Source: Biomphalaria glabrata (taxonomy: Eukaryota > Mollusca > Gastropoda > Planorbidae). Taken from it: a stretch of 64,000 bases of DNA. The notes under the pieces are model-generated. The model was not told the DNA's origin and searched no databases. It saw only the letters and a program-made list of their open reading frames with translations. Made by a program: the position numbers and the translations under genes. Numbering within the stretch: position 1 is the first letter of the stretch; every line of letters begins with the position of its first letter. This document shows positions 34,135 through 44,400 of this stretch, piece after piece. The stretch is from assembly GCF_947242115.1 (NCBI RefSeq), contig NC_074714.1, forward strand, positions 42,886,149-42,950,148, given 5' to 3'.

Positions 34135-34376
34135 TCATTAGTCGAGAGGCTAAGTGCGCTTGAGCTTGGCTTGTCTTGGCTACTTAGAAGGGGACTCGAG
34201 GTTCGATACCTGACTCGGGCAGAGTTGTGTTTACTGAGCGCCTAAAGGAAGCACGGAATACTCCTAGATACCCCTCCGTTCCACTGGTCCACAAATGAGA
34301 TTGGACGAAAGCGCCCTGAGCATGCTATAAGCATGAAAGTAGCGCTATATAAAACCTATAAAAATAAAAATAAATA
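34135..34376 (+). mobile_element. tRNA-derived SINE type S2
   Basis: The 5' part has 'gtcgagaggctaagtgcgc' and the B-box-like 'gaggttcgatacc'. The body has 'gagttgtgtttactgagcgc' and 'cactggtccacaaatgag', and the tail is 'agcgctatataaaa' plus AT-rich repeats. The tail resembles the 3' end of L2/CR1-like LINEs such as that at 60.25 kb. Other copies are at 53230 (minus) and 53455 (+). Confidence 0.82.
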
Positions 34377-34935
34377 GAATCACTAAACTTAGAGGCACTT
34401 CAGGAGAGACGAATACAAAGTAAAATAGATGTAATACATAAAACACTACACCATAACTTACAAACAGAAAAACAAAACCGAATGAAATACTCAGAAAGAC
34501 ACAAAGATAGAAGCACATTTCTAATTCCATATGCTAGAACGAATTCATACAAGTGCCCCTTCTTTTTAGTACCATTAGAGAATGAAATAGAGGCGCGGTG
34601 GCTGAGCGGTAAAGCGCTTGGCTACCGAACCGGGGTCCGAGGTTCGAATCCTGGTGAAGACTGGGAATTTTATTTTCGGGATCTTCGGGCGCCTCTGATG
34701 GGTACCTGACATTAGTTGGGGAAAAAGTAAAGGCGGTTGGTCGTTGTGCTGGCCACATGACACCCTCGTTAACCGTGTGCCACAGAATCAGATGACCTTT
34801 ACATCATCTGCCCTATAGACCACAAGGTCTGAAAGGGAAACTTTACTTTTAGACAATGAAATGGGTTGCCAGAATCATCCAGCAACAGCAACGACTTAGC
34901 TGAGTTTAAGTCATTGATTAACATGCATGAGTAGA
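34377..34935 (+). mobile_element. LINE family A 3' end, split by a SINE
   Basis: 34377-34588 matches the family A C-terminal region (KYSERHKDRSTFLIPYARTN). The match resumes after the SINE at about 34855 with the codons for the last residues (LSHLTCMS in a shifted frame) and ends near 34935. The SINE interrupts it cleanly. Confidence 0.78.
34590..34853 (+). mobile_element. tRNA-derived SINE type S1, best full copy
   Basis: It starts 'gaggcgcggtggctgagcgg' (A box) and has 'gaggttcgaatcctg' (B box) about 35 bp later, then the S1 body ('aaaggcggttggtcgttgtg', 'ctggccacatgacaccc') and the tail 'ctgaaagggaaactttac'. The tRNA-like head is too divergent and unpaired to be a functional tRNA gene. 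It is inserted in a LINE family A fragment. Confidence 0.9.
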
Positions 34936-35074
34936 TTGATAGAAGAAATGAGTAGGACGGAGATTTAGACATCGTTTAACTTGTCTGGGGTACTCATTTT
35001 ACAAATCACACGCTCAACGTGGACTATGAAAGAGGCATTCGTTTGTATTTTTTCAATCTATATTCCACCCTAGA

Positions 35075-38000
35075 ATGACGCCAAACAAAGTTATCCTCTT
35101 CTATGTTGGGTTGAATTTGGAGATCCACAGCCTCGCTTTAAGCACAAGCTCGTATTTGAAAGTAGCTTACGGATATAAGATTACAGTAGGGACACCACTG
35201 AGTAGCTTCACATCAACCGGTAAGTCAACACTTAAAAATGTTTACATTGAATAGTAAACATCTCGTTTGTTTTTATATATTTTAGATGTTTATTTAGAAT
35301 TGAAGGTAGGTGCATCCTAGCAAAGACCTACCGCAGGATGGCCGAGGAAGACGGCGGGCAGGGTTCGAACCCGGGAACATCGAGACGACAGTTTACAACA
35401 CATACCACATGACCAGGCAGCCATCCATTCGAATATTTTCCTGCACATTGCAAAAAGATATTGTAGAAAAAAATATTATGAGAGCTCATGTTATTGTAAT
35501 TACATGTAAACCTCAAGCGCCCACCATAGCTCCTAGAACAAGGCTGTTTTCACAGGCCCTATTTCAACTGTACGCAATGTTACCCGTGTTCGTACATTTG
35601 CCATGCCCTCCAAAATATTAACGCTCATTCCTTTTTTTATACAAATATATAGTTCTGTTTTTGTCTTTTTTTAGAAAGCTTATACCAAAAACTGATTCTT
35701 TCTTTCTGTCTGTCTGTCTGTCTGTCTCTAGATAATCAGGGCCGCCGCAAGGGTTGTGGCCGACTGCGTGCGAAATTTTGAAATTCCGCCTCTTACCCCC
35801 CCCCCTTTTTTTTTTCTAAAATAAAATTCATTAAGACTGATCTGGACACTTGACCAAAAGCGCTCTTTGATTTAAAAAATTCATTAAGACTGAACTGGAC
35901 ACTTGACCAAAAGCGCTCTTTGATTTAAAAAATTCATTAAGACTGAACTGGACACTTGACCAAAAGCGCTCTTTGATTTAAAAAATTCATTAAGATTGAA
36001 CTGGACACTTGACCAAAAGCGATTTTTGATTAAAAAAATTCATTAAGACTGAACTGGACACTTGACCAAAAGCGCTCTTTGATTTAAAAAATTCATTAAG
36101 ACTGAACTGGACACTTGACCAAAAGCGCTCTTTGATTTAAAAAATTCATTAAGACTGAACTGGACACTTGACCAAAAGCGCTCTTTGATTAAAAACCTTT
36201 TTATGTAAACCATTCGTTTTTTTTTTCTTTCATATTCGCATCGTTGTCGTGTTGTGTGGAATGAATTGTACAATCCAAACTATTTGTGTCTGTGTTTTCT
36301 AGCTATGACGTCCGTTCTCTGTGCTCTGCGTTGTTGGAATGACTGCAACAGCGCCACCTATAGTCGGAAGTATCAAACTTGTCTGACATTTCAAGACAAG
36401 TTTTATTACCCTGGCCTAGACTGGGCTGTAGATGAAGAGTGGTGTATGTTGTACAGAGATGAATCTTGTAAGTTCTTCGTTACATTGATAGACGGTTGCT
36501 ATGATCAGACGACACAGAATCCTGTTAGTTTTAAAGAAAGTTGGCACAAATAGTACTAATTCTATTGCGTTTAAAAACAGATATTATTTACATTTTTTTC
36601 TAGGTATTTTTATTGTCACTTTTCTATAGCCCGTCTGCCACGCTCCTGGTCATAGCTTTTGGCTGAACTTTTTGTTATGGACATGTAGACAAAGCTGCAT
36701 GAATGTCGAAATTCACAATCCCAGACGTCACCGAAATTCGAACCTGAAACCAAACGCTTTATCACTCAGCCACCACTTCCCATACAAAACCCGTGACCAA
36801 CATCTAAACACGCCCATGGTGTTGAAAAATGCCAAAAGAAAAGGTAGAGATGAGATAATTCATCTAAAAAAAATTACAATGCAGCTTTCTAGTTCATAAG
36901 ACATAACAGTGACTAAATCTTAACTCTTTCTCTCCGTAATTATTTTCCTCGTTTCAATATTATTATTCATTTTTGCTCATTTGTATTTTACTATCCTGTT
37001 ATGATAAAACTTTTTAAAAGTTTTTGTTTGTTATCATAAAATGTTATACTTTGACATTGAATTATAGGAGAACTTCGAGAATGCATGCTCTTTTTACACA
37101 ACACAAACTAAAAGTTTATAAATCCAAAATCAATTTAGTTTAAAGGTGGTCAAATCCACGCTGGCATCGTCAATTAGGAGAGAAAGAGTTAATATCCTCT
37201 TTTATTCTTCAGCGTTACAGTACGGCGACTGGAGGCTGGTCTTCAAGGCACACAGCGGAACTAATTCTTCCTTTTACGACTTATGGGAAAAAGATGGTCA
37301 TCATGACGACGGGCCGCTGTCCAGTGACCTGGCCATGGGATGTTATGATGGGACAAGAAAGAAACGTGCACACGTCATTTTAGGAGCTCAGTTCTGGACA
37401 ACTGGACCAACATTGACAAAGTATTTAAATACTTCTATACAGATAACAACAATAACAACAGATCAGTGAAATTAATATATATATATATAAATATATAATG
37501 CATGGTATGAAATGGGAAAAGGGAATGTTACTTTCCCTTATTGTTATGCATATTTCTTTTTTTTCCTAGATTTTATATTAAACAATGGCAGATTTTATTT
37601 TGTATGGTAACTAAAACAATGACATCTTTTCTAAGTGATTTCTCTGCTTCTGTTTAGGTTAGATTCTCGTTGATCGCCAACGTTTCAGAAGTCGTCTCCA
37701 TAGTCTTCAATGGAACATCCACCACCAGACAGTCTTGGTATGACAGGAGGCTAATTTTAGAATCAAGCTGGAGTCTGTTGAAAAATGATAGCCAAGCAGT
37801 GAACTTTAATTTCCAAGGGTGAGTACAGGCCTACAGCGCGCTTGAAAGAGCTTTAATCAAAACATATATTTTCACGCTATAAAAGTACGCAAAAGCATGG
37901 TAAAGTAAGCCCTTAGCTGTGCGCAGGGCCCTGGAAGAGTGTCGAGAATAAAAGGGGAGAGAAGTTAAAAAAACAACTTTAGAAGACGGGGTAATTGTGG

Positions 38001-39756
38001 TTCTTTCCCCTCGTCACGCGCACACACTGCTTCTTTTATACTCGCAGCATTAACAGCAGGAGTAGGTTTTGTTGCCTAACCCTATAAATTTATGTATGTA
38101 TGTATGTATGTATGTATGCATCCATAAGGTCCGTTGGTCCGACCACGTATCTGACACAGAAAACCTAAAGCTGTCCAACATGAAAAGTATCAATGTGACA
38201 GTAAAAAGGTCCCAACTTCGATGGTCGGGACATGTAGTCCGCATGCCAGACAATCGCCTTCCTAACCGATTTCTGTACGGGGAGTAACATGTGTTGTCTA
38301 ATTCTCTTGTGTACTGATTGAAAAGTTCTCCTTGAAGACATTGTGGTCTATAGGGCAGATGGTGTTAAGATCTTCTGTTTCTCTGGCCTACGGTCAATGA
38401 GGGTGTCATGTGGCCAGCACAACGACCAACCGCTTTTACCTTTTACTTTACTCCAACTAATGTCAGGTACCCATTCGAGCTGGGTGGACTCAGAGGCCCA
38501 CAAAGATCCCGAAATTAAAAATCCCAGTCTTCACCAGGGTTCCAACCCCGCTTCGGAAGCCAAGCGCTTTACCGCTCAACCACCGCGCCTCCTATCTATC
38601 TATATGCCAACATATATTCCGTACAGATACACATCAGAAAACGATTCCCGTCGCCTGATTATATTTGCAACCTATAGTGGATGTAACAACGACAGAATGT
38701 ACTTCTCTGCCTTTGACTCCGCCTATGAATCCTGCGGCACCACCTGGATGCCCATCCCCTCCTACCCTCTGTTTATTTACTCACCTCAGAACCAGATGGT
38801 GAAAGTGAGCACCAAACCACCAGGTGAGTTTTTTCTATATAGACTATAGACAATAGTGACTTAATGAAAAGTAACTTTAGAGATCAATTTGTAAAGGTGA
38901 AACAGTGTAGCCATTGATCTTTCCCACTAAACAATGCGTTACTTTGTACAGTGTAAGCGATTCTATATTAAACTCGTCAAAACAATAATTAAAACTTTTC
39001 TATACCGTATCCATTAGCAGTGTAATTAACTTTGCCTACATTGGTATAAAGACATCGTATACTAAGCCACTTTTACATCAGATCTGGAAGAAGTCATCGT
39101 CTCCGCTGCATTTGGGGCTATAACAGAAAGATTTAAAAACTCCTGTACCTCACTTTTAGTCAGAGTGTTGCTAGGTCATTTGTCGTCAGCGAGAAGTAAT
39201 TAGAAGCTTTATTCATACAGTGCCAGTTGTGTGTGTGTATTTGTGTGAGTGTGTATGTGTTTAGTGTGTGAATGTTGTTCGTAGTTAAATCTATATTGCT
39301 AGACGGCGAAAGGAGAACCTAACTCGACCAACGGCGGACAAAGGTTATATCTGCTCTGGATGAGACAAAATATGTAAGTCACAATTTGGGCTGGCCACGT
39401 TCAATGCTGCACTCCTCATTAATCTTCTTTACCAACAGCTCAATTTGTTCTCTCTATACAAGTTTTTAGGTTTCAGAAAGATAATCTACAGCTTTGTAAA
39501 AACACGCTGAGCTTTTGAGGACCATCTTAAGTTTGATTTTACATTTTTATTTTCTAACAACTTTCTTTTGCAGAAAAATAACCCATGGTTTAAATTACTG
39601 CCCGTCAAATGTGTTAGTTCTATGTATAAACAGTTGGCCTATGTCAGTCATAAAAATGTAAGAACTACTGTTGCATCTCATCCACTTTTTTTTGTGTTCC
39701 CAGAATTCTCGGTAGCTGACATTTTGTCGGTATTTGTCCTGCAGAAGCAGCCATGA
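35075..39756 (+). CDS. Secreted PAN/Apple-like protein with GDW-x-LVF domain (GDW1), six exons
   Basis: Exons: 35075-35219, 36303-36467, 37213-37420, 37663-37818, 38627-38823 and 39704-39756. All junctions are GT-AG, the phases agree, and the sum is 924 nt (307 aa plus stop). Exon 1 encodes a hydrophobic leader (VILFYVGLNL). Exon 2 has a PAN/Apple-like Cys pattern (SVLCALRCWNDC...C...WCMLYRD). Exons 3-6 encode one domain starting YGDWRLVFKAHSG, with NFNFQG, then FATYSGCNNDRMYF and the end VADILSVFVLQ. Similar two-part secreted proteins are frequent in molluscs and their function is unknown to me. N-glycosylation sites: NSS, NVS, NGT and NDS. AATAAA is near 39970. Introns 1 and 4 are loaded with repeats. 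Confidence 0.8.
35318..35432 (-). mobile_element. tRNA-derived SINE type S3
   Basis: Lies in intron 1 of GDW1. Reversed S3: 'cctaccgcaggatggc', the B-box-like 'gggttcgaacccggga', then 'cacatgaccaggcagccatc' at its reversed start. Confidence 0.75.
35736..35815 (+). mobile_element. hAT-like terminal fragment
   Basis: Begins 'cagggccgccgcaagg', resembling the ends of the 21.8-kb hAT copy, and runs into C- and T-runs. No other end was found. A similar orphan end, 'cagggccggcctttaat', starts at 58563. Confidence 0.35.
35826..36195. repeat. 53-bp tandem array, 7 copies
   Basis: The unit has 'ttcattaagactgaactgg', then 'acacttgaccaaaagcgctc', then 'tttgatttaaaaaa'. Copies differ at only a few bases. 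It lies in intron 1 of GDW1, about 110 bp before exon 2. Confidence 0.95.
38085..38290 (+). mobile_element. (TATG)n and LINE C-terminal fragment
   Basis: Lies in intron 4 of GDW1. A TATG microsatellite (about 38093-38121) is followed by a piece of LINE encoding VRWSDHVSDTENLKLSNMKS, then LRWSGHVVRMPDNRLPNRFLYGE. This is the same domain as in LINE B at 24888. Confidence 0.82.
38300..38597 (-). mobile_element. tRNA-derived SINE type S1, next to an acceptor site
   Basis: A full reversed S1 copy, from the tail 'aaagttctccttgaagac' to the reversed A box 'aagcgctttaccgctcaacc'. Its edge lies only about 30 bp upstream of exon 5 of GDW1, so the branch point and pyrimidine tract used there must lie at or inside its border. 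One open frame runs from inside the SINE into exon 5. Confidence 0.87.
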
Positions 39757-40069
39757 AGGTCTACGTTATAGTTTGCTAAATAATGACAAGAAACGAAGAC
39801 TTCTATGGGTGGAGTCTGCATAAAATGTATATCCGACGATAAAACAAAGAACCTATTAATTTTGTTTAAAGCTCAATAGAATGGTTTTCATTATATGGTG
39901 ACTAGTCTGCAGGAATGTACTATGAAAAAAACAACAACACAGTTTTGGACTTCTGTAATTAATTATGATAATAAAATGAAATAGAACAGTTAATATTATG
40001 TTGATTTGCCTGTTTGTAATAAGCCCTTGTGTGAGACGTATCTTTTAGCGCAGTAAGTTGTGTTACATG

Positions 40070-40245
40070 TTTGTTTGTTTTACATGTTTCGGATGTTCCT
40101 TCAGAGTTGAAGATAATTACTTCCTAGTCCAAACCTCCCGCAGGACGACGGGGGATGGGAGCGGGCAGGGTTTGAACCCGGGACCATCGATAAATCTGAA
40201 CGACAGTCCAGCGTGCAAACCGCACGACCAGGCAGACCATAACTC
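40070..40245 (-). mobile_element. tRNA-derived SINE type S3, best reversed copy
   Basis: From 'acatgtttcggatgttcc' through 'tcccgcaggacgacggggga' and the B-box-like 'agggtttgaacccgggacc' to 'cacgaccaggcag'. The reverse reading starts with a tRNA-like head (tggtcgtgcggtttgcgcgc). It serves as the reference for the copy split by the satellite at 14.3-15.8 kb. Confidence 0.85.
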
Positions 40246-40249
40246 TTTT

Positions 40250-41335
40250 AGTTGTTGTTATTAAATAAAGTAAAACGTACAGCACCCATTGCTGGTAATC
40301 ACGTGATGCACACGTCAAGGTTGACGAAGGAATATAAACTGGATGTTTTGTTATACATTTTGGTTTCTGTCCCGAAGAGTACATAATGTAGGGCGATCAT
40401 TTGTTTCTGGTAACTAAAGTTTCGGAAACATTTGATAATCTGACGCCTTTGGGATTAAGATTAAATAAATATAAAATTCAAGCCTCACAAGAGACAGACA
40501 CTCACAATAGAGTGTTTAAAAACATCTTAATTTCGACGGGTCAGAGACTTTCGGCCGGTACCCTACTTGAGCATCTTAATTTCGCTTTCTTACTGACAAA
40601 ATATTAGATCTTAGAATGGTCAGCACTGTCTTGGTTAAGAAGTGTCCGCTTGTAGCGTGCTCCTGAAATAAATATACAAATGCAGCTCGCTCTGGGTTTA
40701 CTGCAGTACGTCATTCCAGGGACTTACCCTCCACAAAATAAAAAAAATCTACATATTTTATCTAAAATATACATAGAAAATATTTTTTTTAAAAAGGAAA
40801 ATGAGATGAACTATACAAGCACTTTATTTCTTTCCTCTAAAATACGCTGCGTGCTTTAAGATATAAGTATTATTAAGTTTTTTTTTATTGAAGCTTTCGA
40901 AAAAGTGTACAGGCTTCCACAAAAAAATCTTTCTCAGGGGCCTTCACTTACTTAAATCCGGACCTGGCTTCATGCGAAACAAAGAAAATCCGAATCGCTC
41001 CTTAAACTTGACTAAATCGCAAATATTTTGATACCTGTCGTTTTTCCACGGAAATGTGTCACAGTGTGACACCCCTGCGTCTTATCGTGTAAACCACGTG
41101 ACCAGAAAACCAGGTCAATGCATTCCGAGTTATCCGTGTCACACAGTCTGTCTTGTCCAAACATTCCCTATTACACTCCTAGACGTGCAAAACAACATGC
41201 TGTTGATTGGAACACAATAGGCTGTGATATCACCATCCCTTTATAAAATGCTGGACTTCTAGTATAGGATGTGGTTTTGCGTCTCGCTTATTTAACACAG
41301 ACTATATCCTGCTATTATCTAGATCCGTGGACATG
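40250..41335. other. Intergenic region between GDW1 and EPDR2
   Basis: No gene or tandem repeat was recognised. The 500 bp upstream of 41342 may hold the EPDR2 promoter. No other regulatory site can be named. Confidence 0.4.
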
Positions 41336-41341
41336 ACTGAC

Positions 41342-41349
41342 TATATAAG
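41342..41349 (+). promoter_or_regulatory. Candidate TATA box of EPDR copy 2
   Basis: The sequence tatataag lies about 85 bp upstream of the ATG at 41430, leaving room for a start site near 41370-41380 and a short 5' leader. It is chosen because of this position before a signal-peptide exon. There is no direct evidence of transcription. Confidence 0.5.
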
Positions 41350-41429
41350 AACAACGTAAACTCGAGACTGTGAGAGAATCACAAACATATAGATCTATAT
41401 GCTTCACTGAGATCAATCATAGAATAAAC

Positions 41430-44400
41430 ATGCATCAGCTGTTCTTCTACGTAGCTGTGACCTGCCTGGTAGCAGTAATGGGTCAGAGCCCAGTGACTGT
41501 CTGTCAGCCAGCGGTGTATCAGGTCAACTACACCAATCTGTTAACTGGGGTGAGTGTCTAGTTATAGAACCAAATATAAACCTTAAATATTTTGTGTAGT
41601 ATAGCTATAGTAAACGCTAATTAGTACATCATCAAAAGCAATCGAAATACTTATAATGGTAGCACTAATATAGATCAATCAAAATCAATATTGTTTATTC
41701 TTGCTGACCAATTTATAATGAGGATGTTATGGGTTTTTATCAAATGACACAAAAAGGTAATCCCCCTTGCCTTACATTGAGGACTACCTCTAAATAATAT
41801 TCCAAAGACAGGCCCTTAGACGACTTAGAAGACGATGCGCAAAATGTTCCTAATCATTAATTTATTAAACTCTTGAATTTATGCTGAAATACCCGAAGAC
41901 ATATAGTCCGTTAAAAACTTATAGATAAATATTTTATAGTTCTCTAGACCAGTGTTTCTCATACTTTTTTTCTCTAATGGAACACTTCGGACATTCTGAG
42001 TATTTAGCGGAACACTCGGCTTATTTTTTTTAAGAGACTTATTCACGTGGTGTCCTACTAGTTAATTATTCAAGAAGTTTGAGGAACACCTATTCAGGCC
42101 ACGCGGAACACTAGGGTTCCACTGAATACAGTTTGGAAAACACTGGTCTAGACAAACTAAAATGTATCTCTTCTTATAGTTTGAACAAATATAATGGTCA
42201 AACTAAAGTTTTCTCCTGTGTGGTCAACGAGCTAATTACTCTTTTCCCTACCAATTACATCAAGTGTCACATTTCCAGGAAAATCGTTAGAGCCGCTTTC
42301 GAGATCCGTGTTCAGGTTTTCGCACCCAATCACCCAGAAGGTTTTAATTTCGGAGAAGCTACGAGTTGGATAGAGGCATTGTAATTATACTGATATAAAA
42401 GAGCCTCGCATAGTACAACGTGATACTTCTCAATATTTGCTTACCGTTACATACAAACAGACATGCAGCATGAACTCAATAATTAGAAGTAAAAAACGGA
42501 GTAACACACATGGCACACAGACACACACACACACAGCTATGACATGAAGATTTACACTTTCAATTTAAGTGCGTGAACCGCAAAGGAAAGGGAGAGTAAC
42601 AAATAATGCAAGTAGAGTCTCTCTAATTGAATAATGTCCCTTACAACAAGTCTGACGTTTCAAAGGAGAGCAATAGCCAAAGCGACATAGGGGTAGTAAA
42701 AACTATACACACAAAAAAAACACACCAAAAACCCATAATAAAATATAAAACAAAATACCTTTTAAAAAAAGCAATACGTCCATTATATATGGCTCCTTTT
42801 GTCTCGAAAGGCAATGGATGCGCCTAAATGAGTCACTGGTTTTGGCTTAATCTTGAGACGGGGCAGAATCTGGTGTGGCTAATCAAGCCAATTCTAGAAC
42901 GGCAGACTTTGCCACAATTCGTACATGTGTATGCCTCTGATTTAGGGCTAGCAGACAGGGCAGCTTTCTTTTTATCCCTCTTGATTAAAGCCGCTTCAAT
43001 TCTTTTGTTCTCAGCAAGGGTTGTCCCAGCACGCACAGTCTGTCTCCATGCACTCCGGTCTTTGGCTATGTTTTCCCACATACTTTCGCTGATGCCTGAG
43101 GCTCTCATGTCTCGCTTGCAGACATCTCTATATGTTAGTCTTGGGCGTCCCTTGGGTCTGACTCCTTCCACAAGCTCAGCATATAAGATATCTTTCGGGA
43201 TTCTACCATCTGGCATGCGGGTGACATGTCCGAGCCAGCGTAATCTTCTTTGTGTCAGGAGAGCATACATGCTGTTCATATTGGCCAATCTTAAAACTTC
43301 CTGATTGGAGACATGGTCCCTCCAAGAGATGCCCATTATGCGTCTCAGGCAGCGCAAGTGGAAACTATTCAATCTGTGCTCTTGGTACATGTATGTTGAC
43401 CAGCTTTCACTGCCATAAAGGAGAGTGCTCACAACACAGGCGTTGTAGACTAGGATTTTGGTCGCTGTGGTCAATTTACCATTTTCCCAGACGCGCTTGG
43501 AGAGTTTTGCCAATGCTGTGGTAGCTTTTTCTATCCTTTTTGACAGCTCGATGTCTAAGTCTAGGTTACTGACAATTGTTGAACCCAAGTAGGTAAATTC
43601 CTGCACCACTGAAAGGGTGTGGTTCCCAATTTGTATTATAGGTATTTCTGCGACGTCTTGTGCCAGGATTTCGGTCTTGGAGAGACTTATAGTAAGGCTA
43701 AATTCTTGACAAGCAGCTGCTAAGGCGTTCACTAGCTTCTGTAGACCTCCTTGTGAGTGAGATACGAGTGCCGCGTCATCGGCAAACAGCAGCTCCCTTA
43801 TAAAGATACGACGCCTTTTCGTTTTGGCTTTAAGACGTGCCAGGTTAAAGAGCCTTCCATCGGATCTGCTATGGATGTATATTCCGTCTTCCAGGGATTT
43901 AAAAGCACTGGATAGTACGACTGAGAAGAAGATGCCAAATAGTGTAGGGGCCAGTACACATCCTTGTTTTACAACGCTCTTAATGGAGAATGGCCTGGAG
44001 GAAGAACTTTCAAACTGAACGGTGCCCTGCATATTTTCGTGAAAAGCTGACACTAGTTTTCCTAACTTATTTGGGCAGCCGATTCTCACTAGTACAGCAA
44101 ACAGACCGCTTCTGCTAACAAGGTCAAAGGCCTTGGTCAAATCAATAAATGCTATGAAGAGGGGCTGCTTTTGTTCTCTGCTCTTCTCCTGTAGCTGCCG
44201 AAGAGAGAAAATCATATCTGTTGTAGATCTACCTGCCCTAAAGCCACACTGCGACTCTGGATAAACACGATCTGCCAGGATCTGTAATCGCTTTAGTAAT
44301 ACTCTAGCAAAAGCCTTTCCGACTATGCTAAGCAGTGAGATGCCTCTGTAATTGTTACAATAAGAGCGGTCGCCTTTATTTTTATAAATTGTAACAATGT

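Noticed and set aside
34590-34853. tRNA gene
   Set aside because: A and B boxes are present, but the head cannot form a full cloverleaf and it is followed by a SINE body shared by several copies.
37146-37469. Use of this whole frame as one exon
   Set aside because: Its first part lies before a good acceptor (ttcttcag at 37212) and its last part after the donor at 37421. Only 37213-37420 keeps phase with the neighbouring exons.
42133-42384. 83-codon open frame as a host exon
   Set aside because: Lies in a dispersed repeat with a second, frame-broken copy at 46.5 kb; no splice support.
42828-43304. 158-codon + strand frame
   Set aside because: Antisense shadow of the LINE C C-terminal region.
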